NCBI GenBank assembly: GCA_965230525.1
Contig: OZ246008.1
Location: 682,001-746,000 of the forward strand
Reading direction: 5' to 3'
Source: GCA-002733465 sp965230525
GTDB taxonomy: Bacteria > Pseudomonadota > Gammaproteobacteria > Enterobacterales > Kangiellaceae
Length of the DNA stretch: 64,000 bases
Both the position numbers and the translations under genes were made by a program. Of the stretch, positions 27,008 to 35,920 are shown piece after piece. Below the pieces are notes generated by a model that was given only the letters and a program-made list of their open reading frames with translations, was not told the DNA's origin and searched no databases. Each line of letters begins with the position of its first letter. The stretch's first letter is position 1.

Positions 27008-27877
27008 CTATTCGCTCTTGGTGATATTCAATTTTTGCTTTAGCACCGTTGAACTCACATTTGGCGTGTAATCAAAATAAACCATATCACAACTGACCGG
27101 CGGGTATTTTCCTTTCCAATCGGAACCAACCGAAATCGCGTCAATATTATACTGGTCAACTATGGCTTGTTTGTTCTTACTGATTTGTGGGATGACTTCA
27201 TCAACATAACGATTTGCTTCTAAAATTGAAATTCGCTCTTCAAATGGAATAAGCGGTGGTCTTCCTTTGGATTGAATAATCACTTCATCGGTGGACACGC
27301 CAACGATTAAGTAGTCACACAGCTCTTTAGTTTTTTTCAAAATATTTAAATGGCCCTGATGAAATATATCAAAGCAGCCCGAAGTATACATTCGTGCGTA
27401 TTTCTTACCCTCTTGACCGACTTTAATGGTCGTATCGGTGCCACAAAGTGAAGTGAAGTCATTTCGCAATGTTTTTAGCAGTTCTTGATGATAAATGTTA
27501 TCTAGGCTTAGATCAGCAGTAATGTCTGGCGGCCCAGGCCAAGACTCGTCAGCAAATTCTTTATCGCAAAACTCCACGGCATGTTCATAACGCGGCAATA
27601 CATGAAAATGCACCGCAGGATCGACCATCATCAACATTAAGTAATTTATTTTGGAATAGTTAAAGCGTTTACTGAGTACGGATTCAATGTCACCTATCAA
27701 CTGATGCTTTTCTTGCATCGCGGATTTTGAAATATCGGCATAATGACTCACATTTTCTTTGCAGATTAACACTAAGGAGCCCAGTGTTGGCTGTGCTGGA
27801 CGCAGCAAAACGTGCCAATATTGGTAGCTTCTTATTAACGATTCTGGGTAACCGAATTTCTTGAGAGTGGCTTGCAT
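27008..27877 (-). CDS. HIT domain fused to TagD-like glycerol-3-phosphate cytidylyltransferase
   Basis: This 289-aa two-domain protein has an N-terminal HIT-family domain (about 10-120) with DPAVHFHVLPRY near 87, in which the first His of the HxHxH triad is Ala. The C-terminal cytidylyltransferase domain (about 160-285) carries the nucleotide-binding motif SGCFDIFHQGHLNIL and the distal ISILEANRYVDEV segment, as in TagD and related enzymes making CDP-glycerol. It faces two glycerophosphotransferase-cluster genes. The HIT part could hydrolyse or phosphorolyse a nucleotide by-product. Substrate could also be ribitol phosphate or a phosphoalcohol; family fold is clear, exact chemistry inferred. 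Confidence 0.83.
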   Translation of the reverse strand: MQATLKKFGYPESLIRSYQYWHVLLRPAQPTLGSLVLICKENVSHYADISKSAMQEKHQLIGDIESVLSKRFNYSKINYLMLMMVDPAVHFHVLPRYEHAVEFCDKEFADESWPGPPDITADLSLDNIYHQELLKTLRNDFTSLCGTDTTIKVGQEGKKYARMYTSGCFDIFHQGHLNILKKTKELCDYLIVGVSTDEVIIQSKGRPPLIPFEERISILEANRYVDEVIPQISKNKQAIVDQYNIDAISVGSDWKGKYPPVSCDMVYFDYTPNVSSTVLKQKLNITKSE

Positions 27878-28006
27878 TTGCGGCTAACTTATAACGGGTA
27901 AGTATGCGCTTAATTTTAAGTAATAATGCCTGCTTCGTCTAGCCTATTGATTGATATAGGGGTCGTAGGTAAGTTAATATTGGTTTTTTGGTTCTTAGGG
28001 CACCTT

Positions 28007-29080
28007 ATGTTAGTTGTATTTGACACAGTCAATGTCTACTATTTGCCACAATTCTTGCCAATCATTGATATTCTTCAAAGCAAAGGCCACCAAGTAAAGC
28101 TTGTCTGTTACAAGAACAAAAACCGCAAAGCAACCTTTGAGCAAGTGGTCGCAAATTTAGGACTCGAGTGCCAATGGATTGCTAACGAACGAGAAGCTTT
28201 GAACGCCTACTGTGAACTAAAACCGCATTGGATTATTTTTGGTAATGCCTTTAATTATGTAAAAGAACTTCCAGAAGATACAAAAACCGCTCAAATCGGT
28301 CATGGAGTTGGACCTAAACCCAGCTACTATCATAAATCCAAGACGCCCATGACAATCCGGTTTATGGAAGGTCGTTTACGGCTTAAGACGATACAGCAGC
28401 TGTATCCTAATGATCAATTTGAACAAGTTGGTTTCAGTAAGTTGGATCCGATCTTTCGCGATGCCGAACCCGGCTTAGATATGCAAGCGCTTGGCCTTGA
28501 TCCTAATAAACCGACCATCCTCTATGCTCCGACCTTCAACCCAAGCTCGTTAGAGTGTTTTCCTGATGATTGGCCAAGTGACTTTGAAGCCTATAATTTG
28601 TTGATTAAGCCGCACACTTTTACTTACACCCGCGCGCAGTATAAAAACCAACGCGCCAAATTAGCCAGCTGGGCAAAGTACCCAAATACTTATGTTGCAC
28701 CTGAGCAAGACCTATCATTACTCCCCTTTATGAAGAATGCTGATTTATTGTTGAGTGAAGCTTCCAGCACACTTTTTGAATTTGCTGCGCTCGACAAGCC
28801 GGTTATTGTTTGTAATTTTTTTAAATTGAAGTGGTCGTACCGAGGCCCCTTTAAATATCGTTTTGAAAAGCGATTTGGCAAGGACAACGTGGTCTATGAA
28901 GAGATTGGATTACATGTAAACAGCTATTCCGAACTCATCCAAGCCATCCCCCAGCAGCTCGAAAATCCTCAGCAGTACGCAACGGCACGAAAGCAATATA
29001 CCGAAGATCATGTCGGTCCGACCGATGGATTGGCTTCACAGCGTATCGTGGAATTTTTAGAAGGATTTGCCGCTCAGTAG
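28007..29080 (+). CDS. CDP-glycerol glycerophosphotransferase family protein
   Basis: The protein is about 357 aa from ATG 28007, chosen because AGGG lies 6 nt upstream and it removes a poorly conserved N-terminal extension (an upstream ATG at 27926 is in frame and would add 27 residues). GT-B-like features are IGHGVGPKPSYYHK near 110, LYAPTFNPSSLECFP near 170, a KPHT segment and LLLSEASSTLFEFAALDKP near 250, closing with GPTDGLASQRIVEFL. It resembles the protein encoded at 13072-14115, and would use the CDP-polyol made by the fusion enzyme on the opposite strand. Its stop overlaps the tail of the next gene by 7 nt. Confidence 0.8.
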   Translation: MLVVFDTVNVYYLPQFLPIIDILQSKGHQVKLVCYKNKNRKATFEQVVANLGLECQWIANEREALNAYCELKPHWIIFGNAFNYVKELPEDTKTAQIGHGVGPKPSYYHKSKTPMTIRFMEGRLRLKTIQQLYPNDQFEQVGFSKLDPIFRDAEPGLDMQALGLDPNKPTILYAPTFNPSSLECFPDDWPSDFEAYNLLIKPHTFTYTRAQYKNQRAKLASWAKYPNTYVAPEQDLSLLPFMKNADLLLSEASSTLFEFAALDKPVIVCNFFKLKWSYRGPFKYRFEKRFGKDNVVYEEIGLHVNSYSELIQAIPQQLENPQQYATARKQYTEDHVGPTDGLASQRIVEFLEGFAAQ

Positions 29081-30159
29081 GACTTTGTTTCAAGTCCAGC
29101 GGTTGTTATTCCCAACAAAGACTCAATGCCCGCAAGCGCTTGTGCAACGCCATCGGTTGGGTTAATCGATTCCATGCGCTCTACCAAAGCTTGCGCGCTG
29201 GTTTGTTCCATCGATCTAAGGGTTTTCTCAGCAATATCAACATCTCGACAGTCTGCGGCTAGCACCAACCCCAATTCACGACATTTTTCCAGTCTGACGG
29301 GCTGATCTTTAGAAACGGCAACCGCAACCGATGGTTTGCGCATTTCGATCACTTGTAGCAGCGTTGAACCTGCGGAAAGCACTCGAGCTTTGGCATGCTG
29401 TAGCAAGACCAAAAATTCATCAGAAGGGGTTGATAGTATATTAAGCGTTTGCTCCGAGGCAGGCAATGGATTCGGGTAATTAGAGCCAAAAGCCACGACT
29501 ACACGACATTGCACTTGCTGACTGACCATAATTGCAGCGCGATAAAATGTATCGGTTGCCAACTCTCCATGCAATTCGTGACCGCCTGAGCCGGCACTGA
29601 ATAAAATATAATCATCAGCTTTTAATGAATACTTATTCAATACACTACTAGCGTCAGCAGCTGCTGGCAAAATGGCACCAATATTTTTTGGTGCTGGCTT
29701 ACCAGATAGTTTAAGTTTTAGTTTTTCAATTGTCGTCAGAGGTGATATGGCAAAGTCTGGTTGCACCACCCATTGCAAGTCGCAAAACAGCAGCCTTCTG
29801 AAGCTTAAGCCTCGCGCTCGCTTCTTTTTGTGTTGCGAAATAAAGATCACTTTAGCACCTGAGCGTTTTGCGTGTGCAAATTGCTTCGCTCTTCCGGCAC
29901 AGTCAAAAATTACCAGATCGGGCTTTATTTTGGAGATAATTCGGTTAACTAATGGTGTGTCTTTGGTCGCAGAATGATCGGAAAGATGAGTCGTATAAGG
30001 ACAATCAGCCGCCAGTTTCATATTTCTATTTAAGATGAAATGAATTTTTGCACCGGGTAGACGATATTGCAACGCGTCGGCGATAATTGCCGATCGTGTG
30101 TATTCTCCTACTCCTTTATCAGAAGACACAGGTACAAAAAGTATAACTGGATTGATCAT
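29074..30159 (-). CDS. MurG/PseG-fold glycosyltransferase-like protein
   Basis: This 361-aa protein has a GT-B architecture. The N-terminal half starts VILFVPVSSDKGVGEYTRSAII, and the C-terminal half has ILFSAGSGGHELHGELA near 183 and the nucleotide-binding segment LSAGSTLLQVIEMRKPSVAVAV near 268. This is similar to the GT28/MurG and PseG-like UDP-sugar enzymes. It is convergent with the glycerophosphotransferase and probably contributes to the same polymer. No membrane helix is evident. Sugar donor not determinable. Confidence 0.7.
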   Translation of the reverse strand: MINPVILFVPVSSDKGVGEYTRSAIIADALQYRLPGAKIHFILNRNMKLAADCPYTTHLSDHSATKDTPLVNRIISKIKPDLVIFDCAGRAKQFAHAKRSGAKVIFISQHKKKRARGLSFRRLLFCDLQWVVQPDFAISPLTTIEKLKLKLSGKPAPKNIGAILPAAADASSVLNKYSLKADDYILFSAGSGGHELHGELATDTFYRAAIMVSQQVQCRVVVAFGSNYPNPLPASEQTLNILSTPSDEFLVLLQHAKARVLSAGSTLLQVIEMRKPSVAVAVSKDQPVRLEKCRELGLVLAADCRDVDIAEKTLRSMEQTSAQALVERMESINPTDGVAQALAGIESLLGITTAGLETKSY

Positions 30160-30284
30160 CTATGATTATTCAGCGGCCAAATAAAGCTTAATTCTATCGT
30201 AACTGGCAGAAATTAGTTATTAAAAATTGTAAAAGTGGTCGCTAGGTTAACGAGTCGCCAACGATAAGCGCTAGATAGCGGCCC

Positions 30285-33200
30285 TTAATATCCCTCAATG
30301 GGTCTAAACAACGCTTGCCAGTCTTCTGGGGTTAAGTTCATGGTATCCAGTGACTCTTGGTCATACAATCCTTGAGCGAGTTTATGCTTTTGCTGCTGCA
30401 TCTGCTGAATTTTTTCTTCCACGGTTCCTTTAGTGATTAATTTATACACAAAAACCGGCTTATCTTGACCAATTCGGTAAGCCCGATCATTCGCCTGTTG
30501 TTCAGCGGCTGGATTCCACCAAGGATCAAAATGTATTACTGTATCGGCTGCGGTTAAATTCAGCCCTACCCCGCCCGCTTTTAAACTGATCAAAAAGATG
30601 GGAATCTCGGATTTCTGAAATTGCTCGACCATTTTTCCGCGGTGTTTACTTTTACCGGTTAACATCAGATAGGGCAACTCCATTGACTCGAGCTCTTCCG
30701 CGATGATATCCAGCATACTGGTAAACGAAGAAAACAGTAGAATTCGTCGACCTTGCTGGACCATGGTTGGCAAGCGATCTTTTAACCAAGCAACTTTGGC
30801 TGAGGCATTGGTTTTTTGCGCTGATTCTAGTTTGATAAGGCGCGAATGACAGCAAACTTGACGAAGTTTAAGCAGCGCGTTGCCAATTAAAAATTGATTC
30901 CGGTTTTTGGTTTCCAACGACATTGCCTTGTCGACTTGTTCCATCATCGAAATTCGAATAGTTTCATAGAGATCGGCTTGCGCTTGTTCTAGCTCGATGA
31001 GCGTCACCATTTCTGTTTTGCTTGGTAACTCTTTAGCGACCTCATTTTTGGTTCGCCTTAACATCAGCGGCGCGACTCGTTTGGCTAAAAGCGTTTGACG
31101 ATGGTAATCTTGATTTTTCTCAATGGGCTGACGATATAGCTGATTAAATTGATATTCACTGCCAAGAAAACCAGGCATTAAAAACTGGAATAATGACCAC
31201 AGCTCACCTAAATGATTTTCCATGGGTGTGCCGGTTAAGCAAATTCGTTGGTCTGATCTAAGCTCGTTGACCGCCGTGGTAATTTTACTACGAGTATTTT
31301 TAATAACTTGCGCTTCGTCCAAAATGACAATGCTAAAATGTATTTTTTGTAGTTTGTTGATATCTCGTAACACTAACCCGTAGCTGGTAACGACCACGTC
31401 CATATTAGGGATCTTTGCATAAAGATCTTGGCGTTTTCCGCCGGCTAATTTCATAAATTTGAGTGACGGTGCAAATTTACGAGCCTCCTGCTCCCAGTTC
31501 GATAACAAGCTAGTGGGTGCAATGACCAAACACGGCGCTTTGAGTCGGCCCTCTTTTTTTTCTACCAACACATGAGTGATGGTTTGAATGGTTTTTCCCA
31601 ACCCCATATCATCGGCTAACACACCCCCTAACTGATGCTTTTTTAAGAACTGCAACCAGTTTAATCCGGCATGTTGATAATCTCGCAATTCTCCCATTAG
31701 CTCTCGCGGAATCGTGATGTTTTTTATGCCTTTGTCATTAGCCAATTGTTTGGCTTTTTTGGCAAGGTGCTTTCCGCTAATCCAATCAATCTTTTGCGCT
31801 TTGCTCTTTTTACCTTTGCCGGTTCCTTTAAGCTCAAGTAATGGCACTAGTCGACCAAATTGACTTTTGGGCAATCTCAATCGACTTTGGGCGTTTAGAC
31901 TTTTTTCATCATTCAGTTCAATGAACGATGAAAAGATAGAATGTACTCGCTGTTTTTCAAGCGCTAAAGTTTCTCCCGTATCCAGTTTGATGGTTACTTT
32001 TTTATCATCATTATCATCGCAGGGGCGGCTAAAATCGAGTTCTTCGCGTTGAATAAGCGAAACAATATAAGGCATTAAATTGATCGAGCGCCCTTTCACT
32101 TTGACACCAACTTCTAGATCAAACCAATCATATTCTTGTGGGTCGTTATTGACTTCTAAATCAGGGTCTTCACAAGCCAGTAAATCAAGTTGGGTCGGTT
32201 GGTTTTGATCGGTAACCGATTTTTTTCTTTGCTTAGACTTGCGCTTTTTTGTTTGACTAGTATCAGTCCCTTCACTGATATCGATGTACCAATCAGCAAC
32301 TGAAATTTGATTGAGCCGAAAGCCACGGTCAATTTCTATTTTCCAACCAAGTTCAAACATACCATTGAGTATCGGTAACATATGACTAAGGTGGCTATCA
32401 AACTCTCGATCGCCGAAATGAAATTTTTCTATTAGAGGCAGTTCGTATCTAGCTTCTAATACTTCTAAATTTTCTATCTGCAATAAGTAGTTTGCCAGCT
32501 GTTCGCTGAATTCTTTTTTGGCTTCCCGCTCCATCACTAATGGTAATAAATTCTTCAGGGAAAATTCTTCGTCATTTACCCGAAATGCGATCTTAGCAAC
32601 ATCAAACGCCTTAACATCTTCTGGTCGCCAAGGAACCATCGTCTCGGTGCTGGTAACTTTTAAAATCGGCTGAATTTCGAAAGAACGTTTATTCATTAGT
32701 TGCCGAAATAATTTTGCACTCTTTTCTGCTGCTTCTTCAAATATCTCAATGACAGAATTGTGCTTTAAATCTAAAAAGTAATTTTTACTAATTCGGTCAA
32801 GATCCGTTGCTTGAGTGTCGCGCCAAAAATTAGGATTTCTAGCGGATAAGTGAAGTGCCGCGCGATGGCTTGACTGCCAGAATAATCTTTCGGTATTGGC
32901 CAAGGCTCTAATCATCTTATTGCCCGACTGGTCAGAATTAATAATAAACTGATTGGGCTCAAGTTTTAGTTCAGTGCCATCGCTGGCGGTAATACCTTTT
33001 GATGGACGCGTGCTGCCAAAGTCGTTGCTTACATAATAAAGTATTTGCTGATCGGCTAAGCTAAAAAATTTGGTTTGCTTTTTTCCATAAATTTCTGAGT
33101 CAATTGCCTCTTGCAAATGAATCGTTCCCTTGGGCTGATACTCAGACTCTTTAGTTAAGTAGGCCTTTTCAACTTCGATCACCCAAAAATCAGAAGTTTT

Positions 33201-33647
33201 GTGTAGGAGATAAATAACGCGATGTCTCGCCATAGCCGGAAACGGATCAAGCTTTTGTTTAGTCAACCAACCTTTAATATAACGCTTGCCCGAAACTTGT
33301 TTCATTTGTTGGTTGGTCGAAGGCGGTAAGCGATGAAGTCGAGTCTTTGATTCAATTGCTAAGGCAGCCAAATGCGCACATGGAAACGCTTCCAAATCTG
33401 TGAGAGACTGAGATTCCTCGCAGCTGCAACTACCAATTGCTTCTGTCATTGGCCAGTAGAGAATTTGTTTTGTGAATTTTCCATCACACAAACAAGTACC
33501 TTTTATGTACTTCTCATCAGCAATGTTTTGCCAGTTGACTAAATTGGTCTCGAGCAGAATTGACAAACCTTGAATAAGGCTTTTCTCAGAAAAAAAATGC
33601 GTTAAATGATCGACTGGCCCTTTGTAGGCCAGCGGTCTGTTGATCAT
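30285..33647 (-). CDS. SNF2-family helicase with SWIM zinc finger
   Basis: This 1120-aa protein starts with a region containing a SWIM-type zinc finger (CSCEESQSLTDLEAFPCAH, about 73-91), then a long bacterial SNF2-associated region (about 100-640) and a Swi2/Snf2 ATPase core. Motif I is DDMGLGKTIQT (about 677), motif II LDEAQVIKN, and motifs V-VI GGVGLNLTAADTV and RAYRIGQ near the C-terminus. Such proteins translocate on double-stranded DNA and are implicated in transcription or repair, but the bacterial function is poorly defined. It stands alone in the genome here. Confidence 0.9.
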   Translation of the reverse strand: MINRPLAYKGPVDHLTHFFSEKSLIQGLSILLETNLVNWQNIADEKYIKGTCLCDGKFTKQILYWPMTEAIGSCSCEESQSLTDLEAFPCAHLAALAIESKTRLHRLPPSTNQQMKQVSGKRYIKGWLTKQKLDPFPAMARHRVIYLLHKTSDFWVIEVEKAYLTKESEYQPKGTIHLQEAIDSEIYGKKQTKFFSLADQQILYYVSNDFGSTRPSKGITASDGTELKLEPNQFIINSDQSGNKMIRALANTERLFWQSSHRAALHLSARNPNFWRDTQATDLDRISKNYFLDLKHNSVIEIFEEAAEKSAKLFRQLMNKRSFEIQPILKVTSTETMVPWRPEDVKAFDVAKIAFRVNDEEFSLKNLLPLVMEREAKKEFSEQLANYLLQIENLEVLEARYELPLIEKFHFGDREFDSHLSHMLPILNGMFELGWKIEIDRGFRLNQISVADWYIDISEGTDTSQTKKRKSKQRKKSVTDQNQPTQLDLLACEDPDLEVNNDPQEYDWFDLEVGVKVKGRSINLMPYIVSLIQREELDFSRPCDDNDDKKVTIKLDTGETLALEKQRVHSIFSSFIELNDEKSLNAQSRLRLPKSQFGRLVPLLELKGTGKGKKSKAQKIDWISGKHLAKKAKQLANDKGIKNITIPRELMGELRDYQHAGLNWLQFLKKHQLGGVLADDMGLGKTIQTITHVLVEKKEGRLKAPCLVIAPTSLLSNWEQEARKFAPSLKFMKLAGGKRQDLYAKIPNMDVVVTSYGLVLRDINKLQKIHFSIVILDEAQVIKNTRSKITTAVNELRSDQRICLTGTPMENHLGELWSLFQFLMPGFLGSEYQFNQLYRQPIEKNQDYHRQTLLAKRVAPLMLRRTKNEVAKELPSKTEMVTLIELEQAQADLYETIRISMMEQVDKAMSLETKNRNQFLIGNALLKLRQVCCHSRLIKLESAQKTNASAKVAWLKDRLPTMVQQGRRILLFSSFTSMLDIIAEELESMELPYLMLTGKSKHRGKMVEQFQKSEIPIFLISLKAGGVGLNLTAADTVIHFDPWWNPAAEQQANDRAYRIGQDKPVFVYKLITKGTVEEKIQQMQQQKHKLAQGLYDQESLDTMNLTPEDWQALFRPIEGY

Positions 33648-33819
33648 AGAAATTGTCCGCGAGTTATTTTAATTATTATAAAGCATTCCAGTCTACCAAA
33701 ATTTCACAGGTAAATAAAAGCGATTTAGAAATAAATTATATCGGCCCATCAATCATCGAATTTAGCGGTGAATACTTGGGTCATCGGTCAGACTTAATGG
33801 CAAAGTGTGATCAGTCTTA

Positions 33820-34413
33820 CTACTTAGATAAAATGATGGCCTTGTTGAGCGTAATCGTTCTAACCGGAACATTTTCCCATAAGGTTTTGGGATGCGTATG
33901 CACTTGCGCTTTGGCAATTAACTCAAGCACTTCTTCGCCTTCAAGAACGGTACCAAATACCGCGTATCCCCACGTTTTGCCTGGGTCGAGTCCTTCATTG
34001 TCTGCTAAGTTGAAATAGAATTGTCGCTCGGCAGAGTGCGGATCATCGTCTCGCGCCATTGCGATGGTGAACATTTCATTCTTAAGTCCATTACCTGACT
34101 CATTAAAAATGGGAGCTACTCTATCTCGCTCTTTGAAACTTGCATCGTAGCCGCCACCTTGAATAACAAAATCCTTTTCAACACGATGAAATATGGTTCC
34201 ATCATAGGAACCGTTATTCACATAATATAGAAAATTATTAACCGTGATCGGCGCTCGCATACGATCGAGTTCTACCTTTATTTTTCCAGCCGTGGTTTGC
34301 AATTCCACGATTGGAAATAATTCACCCGGAAGGATGTCTTCACCCGGCTGTTTAGCCGCTAATAAATGACTAAAACAAACGATGGTTAAAAGAATAGATA
34401 TTTTTTTTAACAT
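33820..34413 (-). CDS. Cyclophilin-type peptidyl-prolyl cis-trans isomerase, periplasmic
   Basis: This 197-aa protein has a Sec signal peptide (MLKKISILLTIVCFSHLLAA) and a cyclophilin domain. The catalytic Arg lies in YDGTIFHRVEKDFVIQGGG, and the core shows SAERQFYFNLADN and WGYAVFGTVLEG. It accelerates proline isomerisation during folding of exported proteins. It follows the aldehyde dehydrogenase gene on the minus strand by 30 nt. The plus-strand frame opposite its end appears to be a shadow. Confidence 0.92.
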   Translation of the reverse strand: MLKKISILLTIVCFSHLLAAKQPGEDILPGELFPIVELQTTAGKIKVELDRMRAPITVNNFLYYVNNGSYDGTIFHRVEKDFVIQGGGYDASFKERDRVAPIFNESGNGLKNEMFTIAMARDDDPHSAERQFYFNLADNEGLDPGKTWGYAVFGTVLEGEEVLELIAKAQVHTHPKTLWENVPVRTITLNKAIILSK

Positions 34414-34443
34414 AATTTTAAAATCTCATTTGATTTAAAAAAA

Positions 34444-35868
34444 TTATCCCAAACCTGAGATGGCTTTCACTTCTAAATAATCTTCAAAGCCATAAGCGCC
34501 CCATTCTCGTCCGTTACCTGACTGCTTATAGCCACCAAACGGCGTCATAATATCGCCACTTTGACCATTAATATTAATATTACCTGCCTTAATTTTTGAC
34601 GCGACTTCTCGCAACAAGTCTTGATCGGTTCCCTGCACATAACCAGCTAATCCATAGGGTGTATCATTTGCAATTTGAATCGCCTGCTCGATTGAATCAT
34701 ACGGTATGATAGCAAGCACTGGACCAAATATTTCTTCTTGCGCTATCGTCATTTGATTATTAACTGCAGAAAAAACGGTGGGCTTAACAAAAAAACCTTG
34801 CTCCAAACCTTCAGGTTTTCCAACACCCCCACACACTAAACGTGCCCCCTCATCGATGCCTTGTTGAATAAGCCCTTGAACTTTTTCAAATTGAGTTTGA
34901 CTGACCACCGGCCCCATTGTTGTGTCATCTTGGTTTGCCGCTCCGACTTTAACTTTGCTTGCAACAGTCGCGGCTATTTGCGCGGCGTCTTCCAATTGTT
35001 GTTGCGGAACCAGCATTCGGGTCGGTGCATTACAGGACTGGCCTGAATTATTGAACACAGCATGGGTGCCTTGTTTAACCGCTCGCTCAAAATCGGCATC
35101 AGGTAATATTATGTTGGCAGATTTTCCGCCGAGCTCTTGAGTCACTCGCTTAATACTCGGCGCTGCATTTTGAGCAACTAAACTACCCGCACGAGTTGAG
35201 CCGGTAAAAGATATCATATCGACTTGTGGGTGTTGACTTAACGCCGTCCCAACACCCTCACCATCTCCTTGAATTAAATTAAAAACTCCATGCGGAACAC
35301 CTGCAGCGTCCAACACTTCGGCAAAAATATGTGCCGATAGTGGTGCTATTTCAGAGGGTTTTAAAATAACACAACACCCCACGGCCAATGCGGGCGCGAC
35401 TTTACAAGCGATTTGATTAACCGGCCAATTCCAAGGGGTAATTAATCCGCAAACCCCGATGGGTTCTTTAACGATTTTGCTTTGACCTATTTGGCTCTCA
35501 AATTGAAAGTCACTCAACACTTTGTGAGCGGCTTTTATATGCGCTAGTCCGGCACCGGTTTGCGCTTTAATAGCCAATTGATTGGGTGCCCCCATTTCAA
35601 GTGAAATTGCTTCTGCAATATCATTATATCGTTTTTTGTATTGGTCTATTATCGCGGCCAGTAAATCTAGTCGCTGCTCAACGGGACTGCTAGCATATTG
35701 CTCAAAAGCGCAACGCGCGGCAACGGCGGCTTTATCCACATCGCCAGCACTACCTATGGATATCTGTCCACAAACGCTTTGGTCTGACGGGTTGATAACA
35801 TCCATGAGTTTGGGTGCGACTGGGTCAACCCATGTTCCATTAATATAAAATTGCTGAAGTTGTTTCAA
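34444..35868 (-). CDS. NAD-dependent aldehyde dehydrogenase
   Basis: This 474-aa member of the aldehyde dehydrogenase superfamily shows the Asn-containing ITPWNWPVNQ segment near 140, the NAD-binding motif SFTGSTRAGS near 220, the active-site Glu in TQELGGKSANI and the nucleophilic Cys in NNSGQSCNAPTRM near 276. It closes with GGYKQSGNGREWGAYGFEDYLE. It oxidises an aldehyde to the acid; the substrate cannot be told from sequence. Length is standard. Confidence 0.92.
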   Translation of the reverse strand: MKQLQQFYINGTWVDPVAPKLMDVINPSDQSVCGQISIGSAGDVDKAAVAARCAFEQYASSPVEQRLDLLAAIIDQYKKRYNDIAEAISLEMGAPNQLAIKAQTGAGLAHIKAAHKVLSDFQFESQIGQSKIVKEPIGVCGLITPWNWPVNQIACKVAPALAVGCCVILKPSEIAPLSAHIFAEVLDAAGVPHGVFNLIQGDGEGVGTALSQHPQVDMISFTGSTRAGSLVAQNAAPSIKRVTQELGGKSANIILPDADFERAVKQGTHAVFNNSGQSCNAPTRMLVPQQQLEDAAQIAATVASKVKVGAANQDDTTMGPVVSQTQFEKVQGLIQQGIDEGARLVCGGVGKPEGLEQGFFVKPTVFSAVNNQMTIAQEEIFGPVLAIIPYDSIEQAIQIANDTPYGLAGYVQGTDQDLLREVASKIKAGNININGQSGDIMTPFGGYKQSGNGREWGAYGFEDYLEVKAISGLG

Positions 35869-35920
35869 TTTGATTCTCCGATTTCAATGCGATCGAGTGT
35901 ATACAAAAATGATTATGAAT

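Noticed and set aside
33653..34018. 121-aa plus-strand frame opposite the end of the cyclophilin gene
   Set aside because: More than half overlaps a clear cyclophilin gene, and the remainder has no ribosome binding site or recognisable domain.
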